Positions 53,446 through 63,781 of a DNA stretch of 64,000 nt are shown here, in pieces; the first letter of the stretch is position 1, and every line of letters begins with the position of its first letter. This stretch comes from Hybos culiciformis (taxonomy: Eukaryota > Arthropoda > Insecta > Diptera > Hybotidae): the NCBI GenBank assembly GCA_964007475.1, contig OZ023274.1:72923303-72987302 (forward strand), given 5' to 3'. The position numbers were made by a program, and so were the translations under genes. Below the pieces are notes generated by a model. That model was given only the letters and a program-made list of their open reading frames with translations. It had not been told where the DNA came from and did not search any database.

Positions 53446-53574
53446 ATGAAACAGCCAAAAGCGTTTGGTGGGTCAACGATCTGTTATGATATCTTCGGTG
53501 TGACCATCAATTTGGTATTCGTTTTAGAGTTAGCCGCTAGACAATACGAAGTACGAGTGTTATATTATGATTAA
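53446..53574 (+). other. Unassigned 42-codon open frame in a GC-richer patch
   Basis: ATG at 53446 to TAA at 53572-53574. The peptide (MKQPKAFGGSTICYDIFGVT, then INLVFVLELAARQYEVRVLYYD) has a balanced composition, unlike the Phe/Lys-rich translations elsewhere. It lies antisense to the MARCH-type gene within its exon 2-3 intron. I recognise no family and see no splice junctions. It may be a fragment of a transposon, a captured gene piece, or chance. Confidence 0.25.
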
Positions 53575-53864
53575 TTTGTTTAAACAAAAAAAAGAGTACA
53601 GTCCATATGATTCTCTAGAAAATATTAAAAAAATTTTCACTGTCCATAATTTGCAACCCTTTTACCTTTTATACATTTCAACAAAATTATTTTTCAATAG
53701 ATATTCTTAAATTTAAAAATATTAGATTAAATAAAATAAATTCATGTCCAATACCATTGCATTTCATTTGAAACACAATTTTTCTATAAAACATAAAATT
53801 TGTAATTCAAATATATATAAATATACACATTTTTTTTTTTTCATTTTAACAAATATAATTTTAC

Positions 53865-54153
53865 CTTTCAGGATTTTCAGCATTATGACAAATTCTACAT
53901 ATTACTGAACCAATTGATTTCATTTCATGTTTAGATATTTTAATTTTAGATTTTCCAGATACATCTTTTAATCTTCCATGTAATTTTTTATTATCAACAT
54001 TTGAAACATTTTCCAAATTAGGTTGATTTTCTTGAATATTCTTATTTATACATTTATCCACAATGTTTGAATTTTCATTTATTGTTTTATTATTTAAATT
54101 ATCATTTTCTGATTGATTTTCCAATGGAACAGCAGTCGAGGCAGGAGATTCAT
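53865..54153 (-). CDS. MARCH-type ligase, exon 2 (Asn-rich tail and first RING cysteines)
   Basis: A 289-bp exon: acceptor AATTTCAAG after a T-rich tract, donor GTAAAA at 53864. It begins ESPASTAVPLENQSEND and is rich in Asn, Lys and Glu through about residue 75, typical of disordered sequence under strong AT pressure. It ends SKHEMKSIGSVICRICHNAENPE plus two bases of an Arg codon. CRIC (C92, C95) is the first metal-ligand pair of the RING-CH domain. An apparent start at 54124 is only a TTG; the true frame runs upstream to the acceptor at 54153. The split Arg codon is completed by the A that opens the exon at 50441. Confidence 0.93.
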
Positions 54154-55256
54154 CTTGAAATTAAAAAAAAAATTTAAAAGGAAAATTATTAAGCTATATT
54201 TATTAATCTTATTTTACATAAAATGTATCAATTTTTGCTAACAGAATAAATACTAAATTCTAATAAGACCTTGTTAATAATGCTATATGACCGAATAATT
54301 CAATCAGATTATAATAGTAGTGATACAGAGTCATTCCATCTATTCACACTATTGCTTTTGAAAAGAAAGATTGTATTACATAGAAATACTGAACATTTTA
54401 TTCACAGATAGCACCAAAAATATTGATTTGAAATAATTTTTAGTTTTTATAACATACAACCAATTTTGCTATAAAATACTGCCAATCGATAGAATATCGA
54501 ACTTTTCGAAATCTTAACATGTCATTGGTCGAAAATTTAGGCGCTTCGATATAGTTCAGACAATATTTGAATTCATCTAACGATAATATATTTCAACCCT
54601 CATTTTTAAATTTTCATTTTGTCTATATTGTCTGTGTACAATTTCTCCATGACAATTCGAGAAATTTTCCTAATTTATGAAGTATACGTTGTTAAACTGA
54701 TATTCACGCTTTTTCGTGATGATATTATGACTATGATCCGTTAAAAAGAAAAATTTATAAAATTAATGCAATTTTCTTCGATTGGAATTTATAATGAAAA
54801 ATTAAAAAAAAAAAAAATATTTTCAACATCCAATTGGTATCCAAGTGACTAGAAAACAAAAAACAAAAAAAAATTAAATCATTTGATTCCTTTTTGTATT
54901 CACGAAAATTCTTCAAAGTTAAAAACTAATAAAAAATGTTTTATTAAAGAAAAAATGTAATTAATTCTTTTTTCATTTTAAAATTTCTTTTCCATTTTCT
55001 TTTTTCCAACAAATTCACCAAATTCAACAGCTTGTTTTCAATTGAGAACCAAAGAAAGAAAAAATATTTTTATATTTTTTCGTTATCGGATGGCTCCAAA
55101 ATAATATAATAAACTTCTGACAACAAAATAGCAACAAAAAAAAAATCATTTTTTTTTTTGGAAAACTTAAAAAAAAAGTCAAAAAAAAAAAATAAATATA
55201 AATAAAATAAAAAAAAAAACTGAAAAGAATAATTTTTTTTTTTAAAAGTTCCTTAC
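54154..55256. other. First coding intron of the MARCH-type gene
   Basis: 1103 bp, AT-rich, from donor GTAAGG to acceptor TTTCAAG on the minus strand. A slightly less AT-rich stretch around 54480-54560 holds no recognised feature. Confidence 0.6.
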
Positions 55257-55275
55257 CATCTCTTTCATCTCTCAT
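55257..55275 (-). CDS. MARCH-type ligase, first coding exon (start codon)
   Basis: Found from splice phase. The next exon starts with two bases of a split codon; here an ATG with a good context (A-rich, A at -3) opens MRDERD plus one base (G) and stops at donor GTAAGG (55256-). G+AT completes Asp7 and leads into ESPASTAVP. The frame stays open further upstream, but no ATG was seen there (only a GTG near 55386), and that extension is Phe/Lys-rich low-complexity sequence, so the ATG at 55275 is preferred. Only 19 coding bases are involved, so this exon rests on donor quality, phase match and start context rather than homology. A 5' UTR presumably continues upstream at higher coordinates. Confidence 0.72.
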
Positions 55276-58200
55276 TTTTCCACAGAACGAATTGAAAAAA
55301 ATTCCAGTTTTTCTTTTGAATAAGACAAAATTGAAATAAAAAAAGAAGCAGCTTTCACCTTTTTTTGTTCTTCTGAATTGAAACACATATACAAAAAAAA
55401 AAGCAAAGAAAAATAAAAGAAAAAAAAGAAAATTATAAAAATATTTTATTAAATTTGTAAAAAAAAAAAAAGAAAAAAATAATAATAATATTTTGACAAA
55501 GAAATAATATTTTTTTTTTTTTTTTTTGACAAAGACTGTTCTAATTTATATTTTTTGTCTTCTCTGAAATTTATATTTTTCACGTTAAAAAAAAAAAAAA
55601 TATTGAAAAATATTGAAAAACCAAAATCACTAAAAATAACTTTGTTTTCATACTTATTTTTAGTAGTCACAAAAAAAAAAAAAATAAATGAAAAGCATTG
55701 CATATAAAAGTTGACATTTATGATGATCATCTTTTTGGTTTTATTATTATTGTTGTTGTTATTGTACATATAGGTGCTGGTATTCAGAGTGATAATAAAT
55801 ATGATGGAAAATAAAAAAGCAGAAGCTTAAAGTTATAAAATTGGAAAAAAATTAATATGACTTAAATTGTCATACTTTATTATCACAGCAGAATTTTTAA
55901 TAACTAAAGTCTTTTATATTAAATGTTTGTTTAAAAAAAAAAGAAATTTATTCATTCGTAACTGGTTACAAAAGGTACAAAAGGGGTCAAAATATACATT
56001 TTGTTAAATAGTATTAGGTAGTAGTATAGTTTAGCAGTAGTATAGTAGAATTCGAGCTTTTGAAAACTTCTTGTTCTTTTAAAAACAGCATTTTTTTCAC
56101 AAACTATAAAGCCCCTGTACCATCAAAAATCAAAAACCATCAAAATTAAATATCCGTTCGTCCTCTACTAAAATGCTTTTAATAGCTAATGAACTGCTCA
56201 AACGAATTCAATTCTTTGAAGGCTAAAATATGCGAAATCTTGTTCACTTTTACCTCGACTAAAGGATGAGAGTTTAGATTTTAGGTTTGGATGTTAGAGG
56301 TTTTCTGGCAGTTGTTTGGTGTAGATGGATTTCGATTAGAGGAAGGTAAAAAAAAATGGTTAGACTTCGATTCGGAAGAGGTCTGGTAAGAAACTTTTCA
56401 ATTTAGCTTTTACACCTGCAGTGAAGCTGTCAATATGTTAGAAGTCAAGTTTGAATTAACATTCAACTCATCTAAATCATATTTCAGATTTTACCAATGT
56501 GGGTCCGGCGACGAAGTGGAATTGTTGTTATATCTTTTTTGCATATATATTTAAATGCTTGGCCCTTCATAATAACTGGTACTCACTTGCATTATGATTT
56601 TTTACTTTTCGAACTAGATTTATAGTTGATAAATTTATTAGCAATAAGAGGCTAATTAATTTGAGACACATTTTTCAAAGCATTATATACATGACATTAT
56701 AAATAGGTATATTAAAAAAATTATAAATTCTTTAATATTGATTTTCGTAAAAAGAAGTACTAATTTTTTACCTTTAAATCTGTAAAATTCCAAGTTTTTT
56801 TTTTTTTTTTTTTTTAAATAAAAAACAAGACTTTTTATTTTGTTTTTATTGAATTGCTTAAATTTTTGGCAAATATGTTATTAAGTAAATGATTTGCCAT
56901 AAAAATAAAATAGATCCTTTTTTTATTATATATACATTTTTTTTTTTTTGAATGATTTTTAGATAACTTGAACATAAAAATAAATGTCTTAACAATTCTA
57001 AATTTGGTAATGACAAAATTTCCTATACAAACGGAACAACCCAACCCAACTCATCGTATCGTATCGTTTTATTTATTTTATTTTTGTTGTAAAGTAGAAA
57101 ACAAAACAAGAACTTTATTTTGATCCTTTTTTATTTGTTTAATTTTTCTCTTATTCGTAATTTAATTTCCGGTATGTTATTTTTTATTATTGAATTTTAT
57201 CAGTATGAAAAACGAAAAAGTTTTTTTTATTTTAAATGAAATTTTTGACATAGGTAAAATAATATGCTTCAAGGTTTAGAGGTTCATTGAAAAGTTTTTG
57301 AAGAGAAAAATTCAATTTTCAAATGTCATAAGCGAATTTTTTTTTTTTTTATTCCTACAAACTTCTGAGAATTTTTATTATATATGTATATATAGGAATA
57401 AGTTAAATATTTGAGCCGATCATAATTTGTGTTTGTTTCTTACATTATTAACTTATCTTATATAATATACCTGAGAAGAATTTAAAAGTTTATCCAAAAT
57501 TAAATTAAATTTTTACGGTAGATAAAATGAAAATAAAAAATATATTTATATGATGTGTGTGTTTGATTCCATTGACAGCGCCATAATCTCAATGTTTACA
57601 CTGAAAAACAAATCGCTGCCGCTGTGCCGCAGATATAATTTCTGTATGTGGTCAAACCGAACTAGTGGATGACTTTAACAAATTTATAGCTATTTGTTAC
57701 ATCAATGAACAATATCTCGGATTTTTTGTAACTTAGTTTAGCTAGACAAATAATAAAAACTAAGTAGGTATAATTTATTTTTATTTTTGGACAAGATATC
57801 AGATATTATTGAGTTTTAATTTTTCTAATATTTTACATCTGCAATTTTCTACCCAAAATTAAGTTTGGTGGACTCCAAACTCTTTATTTAAATAACAATT
57901 TTGTTTTTAAATTTTAAACTATTTTTCCTCAAACATCCGAAATTATGTATAATTGTAAATTGTATTTATTAACGCGGGAAATGTTGGAGAAATAACAGCG
58001 ATCTCAAATGTCAAATTGATATAGAATATTATTTCTATCCGCTATAGACATTGCGATATTTTGTAATTATATGGAAATTAGTGTCTTACTTGGCGCTTGT
58101 ACATTTGATATATTTTATGATGCTCTTTTATTCAAAACACTTTCTTATTGAAGCAAAAAGTCTTTTTAAATGTTACTTTTTAAAGTCAAAAATGTATAGC

Positions 58201-59182
58201 TTCTTGCTACATTAATTAATGCCTAAAGGCCATAGAAAGTTAACTCATAAAATATTCTGAATAGAAGAGTCAAGAAACAAAGAAAAATTTTTATGACTAT
58301 TTGATTTGCATTTTGGCACAGAGCAGCTGAGACATACAGTTTCATATATATAGATATATTTTCTTTTCCAACAAAAATTTTCCCACAATATTATATAATT
58401 TAAATAATTTTATTTTTATACATTTTTCTCTAAAATTAAATTTATTATTTTTCTTTTCATTTAAAAATGAAATATTATTGCTTTTATATTCAATATTTTA
58501 TAAGAAAGATAAAAAAAAAAAACTAAAAATGAAAAAAATTAAGAAATATTTATTTAACTTTAAGACAATTATTTTTCTTTTTAATAAATTTACACAAAAG
58601 TAATCAAATTTGTGTTAAAAGGATACTTATTACCTTTGGGCCTAACAATTGTTTCGAAAAAAAAATTTTGTAGAGAGAAAATATAATTTCTTAATAAAAT
58701 ATTCTCATGAAATTTTGTTTTCTTTTCTCTTATATTTTATTATTTAATTTTTTTTTTTAAGTAATATTTTTTTCTTTTTTTTTTTTTGCGTTCTCTTGGG
58801 TATTTAATTTTTATTTAAAATATACTTTATATAAATTTCCATTGGCAAAAAACAAGGCAACAGAAAAAAAAGTGTATATAAATTTTAAAATACAAAAAAA
58901 ACAATAATTTTTTTTTTTTGATGAAAATCTAGAATGGTAAAAGATATAATTTATTCAAAATATATAACCTTCATTTTTATAAGTAATTGAAGACTTTCCA
59001 TTTTTTCTTGTCAAAAAAATTATAAAAAAAAATTAAATAAATAAGAAAATCTTAAAAATTATTTTCAAAATCTTTTTTAAAAAAAAATTAAATTTTTGGA
59101 ATTTAATTTAAGAAATATGTCGTGAACATAATTGTTCTACTATTCTTCGTTCTTCTGCTGCAAAATTTTGAAGTTACATCGA
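55276..59182. other. Region upstream of the MARCH-type start, within the dpr intron
   Basis: Should contain the 5' UTR and promoter of the minus-strand MARCH-type gene, but no core promoter motif can be picked out reliably. A less AT-rich tract at about 56100-56560 (including GTGGGTCCGGCGACGAAGTGG) has no long frame. Another at about 57560-57680 has CGCTGCCGCTGTGCCGCAG. The minus-strand frame 55769-55449 is built from A/T runs. Confidence 0.45.
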
Positions 59183-59190
59183 AGTAACAT

Positions 59191-59568
59191 CAGAGCCGTC
59201 CTAACGGATTTCGTACCTATGTGCTAATAATTTCCTCATATCAAAGAAAAATTAATTAAAGACTTATATTATATATTTATTTATTTAAAGTTTCATTACA
59301 TATAATTTTTTTTTTATAATAGAACAAATATTGAAAGAAAATCAATAGAATTTAAAAAATATCAAAAAATTTAGTGAAAATTAAACAAAAAATAAAATAT
59401 TAAAAACATACAAGCAAATTTTCGAACTCGGAATTTTCAGCACAGATTTCCAAGTGAAAATTCCTCTTTTTGGTTTTTTTTGTGAATCTTATTTAATTAT
59501 TTTGCGCCTCTTACATTTTGGCGCCTATGTGCTACTGCATAGTTAGCCTATTGGGTAGGATGGCACTG
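59191..59568. mobile_element. Non-autonomous hAT element with perfect 8-bp target duplication
   Basis: Begins CAGAGCCGTCCTAAC and ends with the reverse complement of CAGTGCCATCCTACC, inverted repeats of about 14 bp with three mismatches and the CAG...CTG ends usual for hAT. The 8 bases AGTAACAT occur directly on both sides (59183-59190, 59569-59576). The interior also repeats CCTATGTGCTA near both ends (59215, 59524). It is 378 bp with no transposase. Its termini differ from the hAT element at 28177, so it is a separate family. Confidence 0.87.
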
Positions 59569-59845
59569 AGTAACATTCAAGACATTAAAAACATTACAAT
59601 GAATTCAATGAAAATGGCATAACAATAATTTCGTGTTAATCGAAATAAGTGTAAAATTTGATGTCTTTTCCAAATTATTTATTCGCAAAAAATAATAAAT
59701 TTTACTTAAAAATCAAAATTTGTGACAATTTGAGAACACACTAGTGAATATTTTATAAATGTTGGGCTATTATAATCCTGGATCCCGGGTATAGAGAATT
59801 TATATTTTATAATTTGTATCTACAGATTAATAATTTTAATATTAC

Positions 59846-59990
59846 AAGTACAACAGCTCGGAGGATTGGATTTCTAAAGAACGAGGTTCGAAACCTGTAG
59901 AAGGGCTTTAAAAAAATGTAATAAAAAATTATTAAAAAAAGAAGAATGAAAATAGAATAAAATAAAATTGTTTTTCCATATTATTTAATT
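59846..59990 (+). mobile_element. tRNA-like block with A-rich tail (SINE-like fragment)
   Basis: Contains an A-box-like CAGCTCGGAGG and, 23 bases on, a B-box-like GAGGTTCGAAACCTG with a good T-stem (AGGT/ACCT), then AGAAGGGC and a run of A-rich sequence including AAAAAATTATTAAAAAAAG. The head is shorter than a true tRNA and the other stems are absent. Its tail and 3' head resemble the SINE-like insert at 42509-42818 (GGGC followed by A-runs and AATTATTA), so both may belong to one family. Confidence 0.4.
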
Positions 59991-61444
59991 TTAATGTAAT
60001 GATCGAAAAAATAAATAAAATAAACGGAAATGTGAATGGAAAAAAAAAACGAAAAATTAATTTTCCATTTAACTATTGGATGGAAAAAGTAAGCAAAAAA
60101 AATAATTTTTTTGGCCCGTATTTTTCATTTTCTCACATTTTTAATTATTTTGTTTTTTTTTTTTATTCCTTTTTTAGTTAACAATTTGTTTTCGATAGTC
60201 AGAAAAAAAATTAAACCAACAATAAAAATAAAGTAGACAACAAATTCAGCAAAAACCTTTCGATGTAAATGTTCATCCCTTTTGCCGCTAGATAAACAAA
60301 AAAAACACAAAATAAAGTTACGATATCGTCTTTTAATCATTTGATATCCTTTTTGATATCCTTTTTTTATTTTATTTTAATTTTAATATCCTTAAGGATA
60401 ACGAACTTTCCAAAAAAATTCAAGGAAAAATGACCAAATATAAATATATGTAAATATCTATATAATATATATTTTTGCTTTTTCGAGAGCACAGCAGCAG
60501 CAAAAAAAAAAGGTTGACATAATTTACGCGTTTTGTAATTATTCATAACATAACGACATTATCCTTATTTCTATCAAAATGTCGACTTTGGGTCAATTTT
60601 CAGAGAATAATATTCTTGTCATTTTGATATAAAATAATTAGGTAATTTGGCATTTTTGATTTTGAAATATATAAATAACATTTTCAATCTTTTTTCATAA
60701 ATTCTGGTAAAATCAAAAAAAAAGGTCCTTGATTTAAGTTTATACAAGGTAATATTATAGTTATATATCCGGCCAGAACCAGACTATGTTTAACTAATTC
60801 GATTTAAAAAAGAAATTAAGCTACAAGAATATGACCTTCTTGAGAGGGTAACGCAGTATCAAATTGAGTTCGGCGTATAATTCTGTTATTATATACAATA
60901 AAATTTATATACAGATAAAATGAAAGTTTAATAGGTATCTGATATTGTGTAATAAAAAAAATGTATTGAATTATTGAAATTTTAATAATTTAATTTATAA
61001 TAAATTCAAAGTTCTCATAAAACATGAATCTACACGCATAATGTATGAATAATGTTAGGAACATATGTGATGTACGAATTCGTTTATATTTCCACAAAAA
61101 AAAAGAACATAAACAAATACAAATTTATTATATAAATTATAAATTAATTTTATTTACTGTCATTGCTAAAGTATGCGAAAAAAAAAATTCGTTGTTAAAA
61201 TATCAGATATGCATCCTTGTAAAAATATTTGTTTAAAATATACATCATATGTTAAAAATTGAGCATATATAATGTCAATTTATATAAAATATTTTTCACT
61301 GAAAATTGAAACATAATTTTTGTTATTGATGATAACATGATTAGATGTTTTATTAATACAAAAATTTTTTTAATTTATTTTTCAGCAATTCTCTCATCAC
61401 ATTATTTTTTCTTTAAGAATATTTATTATTTTTATTCTTTACAG
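59991..61444. other. Right end of the dpr giant intron
   Basis: AT-rich non-coding sequence leading to the pyrimidine tract and TTTACAG acceptor of the second dpr exon. Frames at 59999-60181, 60340-60125 and 61045-61236 have no motif or splice context. Confidence 0.5.
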
Positions 61445-61522
61445 GTTTCATGGATACGAAAACGTGACCTTCATATTCTTACGGCAGGTTTGACAACCTA
61501 CACATCCGATCAAAGATTTCAG
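61445..61522 (+). CDS. dpr: dpr Ig1 exon b (core Trp)
   Basis: A 78-bp, 26-codon, phase 0-0 exon between acceptor TTTACAG (to 61444) and donor GT at 61523 (GTATTT, a weaker donor than its neighbours). It encodes VSWIRKRDLHILTAG followed by TTYTSDQRFQ. VSW holds the invariant Ig-fold Trp, and the HILT and YTSDQRF motifs are the most recognisable block of the Dpr family, where they form part of the DIP-binding face. The family usually has a Gly-rich pair before TTYT; here the residues are AGLTTYT. Reading continues directly into VLRSENS of the next exon. Confidence 0.95.
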
Positions 61523-63648
61523 GTATTTATTAATTTTATTTTATTTTTTCTCCTTGATTAGAATTCTTTTTTATTACTTTTTCTTTTTAACATCAAAAGG
61601 ATGAAATATAAGAAAATAACAAATTTCCTGGAAATTAATATTGTCCTTGTAATACTTTATTTGAATTATTTTCGTTTTTATTTAAGTTCTCTAAATTAAA
61701 TTTAGTACAAAAATTTAATTTCCCAAAAAATAGTCGTCGTTGTTTATTTTTCTCATTTCAGGTGACAAGAAATATATGTACTATATATATATTTTCTTTC
61801 GCTTAATTACAATTTTATATAAAATGCCTCAAGTTATTGCATTTTCCTCTTTCTATAAATACCACTCTTTTAATTTTCAGCGTGGGAGAATTTTCTGAGA
61901 GAAATGTTCAATATAATGAAAAACATTCAAAAAAAATATATTTAATAATTTTTAGGAAAACAAGTAAAAATGTGGAAGAAATAAAAAAAAATATATATAT
62001 GTATATATAAATTTTATAAAATATTGGCTGGCATTTAAAGATTTTGCAAAAGCGATATATTTCTCAACAAAAATATAAATGTACTTTAATCCTTTTCAGG
62101 AAAATTTATTTAATCCCAAGAAATATTGTTAAATTGTCTCAATAAAAATAAAATATTTTATATGAATTTTATACCTTAAGAATTTATTTAATGCAAGAGC
62201 TTTAATTCAGTCATTTGAAATCTGTCATGGCAAAAAAAAATATTATAAATTTAAAATTTTTTATTCATTAAAATAAAGAACATGTCGCTGAATTGACAAA
62301 AATCTTTTTCAAAATCTAAATTATGCCTAAAAAAATACTTCAAATATTATTTTCGACTTCGCTGTTTCTTTAAATTGCTGTGTTCTCGTTAAATAAAAAA
62401 TATGTTTCGAAATTCAAAAAATATAGTTATGGAAAAGAGTTAATTGATCGCAAAACAAAAAGAAAGTTGACCACAAATAAATTCGCAATTCTCAGAGGCC
62501 CTATCTGTTATCAAATTAAATGATAATTAACATAATTTTTATTATTTTTAATAATCGGCTTATCGATAATAAGCGTACAAGAGGTTAAATTAAATCTTAC
62601 TAATGTCTAATAATCTGTTAATGTAGTATTATATCCTGGTTTTTTGGATATTTTCTGTAATAAATAAGTTTTTTTCCCTTAGTCACACGATCTGGCGAAA
62701 TCTTAATTGTGAAAAACTCTTTTTTATTATATCCTGAAATCTTTTATTAAAAAAAAAAAATTATTTTATTTTGAAAAGTATTATAAATTAAATCGTTTTC
62801 AAGGAATAAAATTTTATAAAGTATCTATAATTGTAGCTTTTAATGAAAATTATATAAAATACATTATACATTTTTATGCAGGAAAAATAATTACGATTAA
62901 ATATCAATCAAAGATTTTTTTTTAAATAGATACATATCTATACATTATTTTTTATGTTTAAAATTTCAATTCATTTTAGAATTTTGAATACAAATAGAAA
63001 AATTGGTAAAGAACTTATATTGATAAATTAAACATCAATTAATTTTGTTATTACTTATTTTATACTTTAATTTGTTATAGAATACCTATTTTGTAAATAA
63101 ACAAATAATAAATAAAATTGTAAGATTTCTATTTTATTTTATTTATTTTCAATCTGACTAGACAACGATGAGATAACCTTCAATTGTGTTTGCAAATTGA
63201 ACGAAAGAATTAAGTTAATATTTAAATGTTTAATTGTCTAAAAGTTAATTATACTTATATTTCGTATACATAACTTTTTTAATAAGAAATTTATAATATA
63301 AAAATTTGAAATTTCAAAAATAACTTTCTTATCTGTACACATAGGCATTTAAATGAACAAAATTAATTTTTTAGATTAGATAAATTAAATGGAAGATTCC
63401 TCAAAAACTCCAACTCGCTCATATGAACATGAAATTGTTTTAAAAAATTGCAGTTTCAAAAATAAGAGCAGCAAGTTGGCTTTATTTTTTTGCAAACAAA
63501 TTTTAAGTGATATTTTGCAATTCCACTTAGTTAAAGTACAAAGATACTTAATTAGATTAAATATCTTTAATAAATAATTTTAATAAATGATCACTTTATC
63601 ACTAATCTCGATTTCTAATCCATTTAATTATAATTATTTTTTCTTTAG
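61523..63648. other. dpr intron between Ig1 exons b and c
   Basis: 2126 bp from GTATTT to CTTTAG. AT-rich with no recognised feature; the frame at 63389-63577 is antisense-free but has no motif and no link to dpr. Confidence 0.6.
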
Positions 63649-63781
63649 GTACTACGGTCAGAAAATTCAGTGAATTGGACCTTGCAAATAAAGTATCCCC
63701 AACCAAGAGACTCTGGAGTTTATGAGTGCCAAATAAACACAGAACCGAAAATGTCTCTTTCATATGTTTTCAATGTTATTG
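63649..63781 (+). CDS. dpr: dpr Ig1 exon c (second Cys, end of Ig1)
   Basis: A 133-bp exon from acceptor TTTCTTTAG (to 63648) to donor GTAAGT at 63782: 44 codons plus one base. The peptide reads VLRSENSVNWTLQIKYPQP, then RDSGVYECQINTEPKMSLSY, then VFNVI. YEC carries the second disulfide Cys, and the preceding DSG is the standard Ig 'D-x-G/A-x-Y-x-C' motif. NWT is a possible N-glycosylation site. VFNVI is the strand-G end that in Dpr proteins leads into the second Ig domain, whose exon must lie to the right of the window. Confidence 0.95.

Larger units (their letters stand above)
50442..53864. other. Intron of the MARCH-type gene (exon 2-3)
   Basis: 3423 bp, containing a (GGAC)n microsatellite at 52661 and a less AT-rich patch with a 42-codon plus-strand frame at 53446-53574, both listed separately. 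No further exon found. Confidence 0.5.
39814..55275 (-). other. Complete MARCH2/3-type RING-CH E3 ubiquitin ligase gene, nested in the dpr intron
   Basis: Gene-level entry. Seven coding exons on the minus strand, 55275-55257, 54153-53865, 50441-50307, 47163-47100, 41362-41207, 40398-40337 and 39988-39814, splice in phase to a 299-residue protein. Residues 1-90 are a polar, Asn/Lys/Glu-rich tail. Residues about 92-137 are a RING-CH (C4HC3) zinc-binding domain: C92, C95, C108, C110, H118, C121, C134 and C137, with Trp125. About 171-197 and 212-235 are hydrophobic membrane segments, and the C-terminal tail is about 60 residues. MARCH ligases act with an E2 enzyme to ubiquitinate membrane proteins in endosomal, Golgi or plasma membranes. 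The tail-RING-TM-TM-tail layout matches MARCH2/3 rather than the many-TM MARCH6 type. Introns are 1103, 3423, 3143, 5737, 808 and 348 bp, all GT-AG. The whole CDS lies antisense inside dpr intron 37798-61444. UTR exons and promoter are not resolved. Confidence 0.93.
37655..63781 (+). other. dpr: dpr-family gene, partial: three exons of the first Ig domain
   Basis: Gene-level entry. Exons 37655-37797, 61445-61522 and 63649-63781 join in phase to give a continuous Ig V-type domain of about 117 residues. The strand-B Cys lies in FLFCRVE, the core Trp in VSWIRKRD, and the strand-F Cys in DSGVYECQINTEP. Dpr proteins are insect neuronal cell-surface Ig proteins that pair with DIP proteins through this first Ig domain in synaptic partner recognition. 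From memory of the family, VSWIRKRDLHILTAG and WTLQIKYPQPRDSGVYEC match the dpr1/2/3 group best; the exact paralogue cannot be fixed without alignment. The first exon begins inside a codon and the last ends one base into a codon, so exons for the signal peptide, second Ig domain and C-terminal tail or GPI signal are missing. Introns are 23,647 and 2,126 bp. A MARCH-type ligase gene sits inside the larger intron on the other strand. Confidence 0.93.

Noticed and set aside
55024..55386. 120-codon minus-strand frame
   Set aside because: Only its MRDERD portion (55275-55257) is used, as the first MARCH-type exon. The upstream part lacks an ATG and the downstream part is intronic A/T-run translation.
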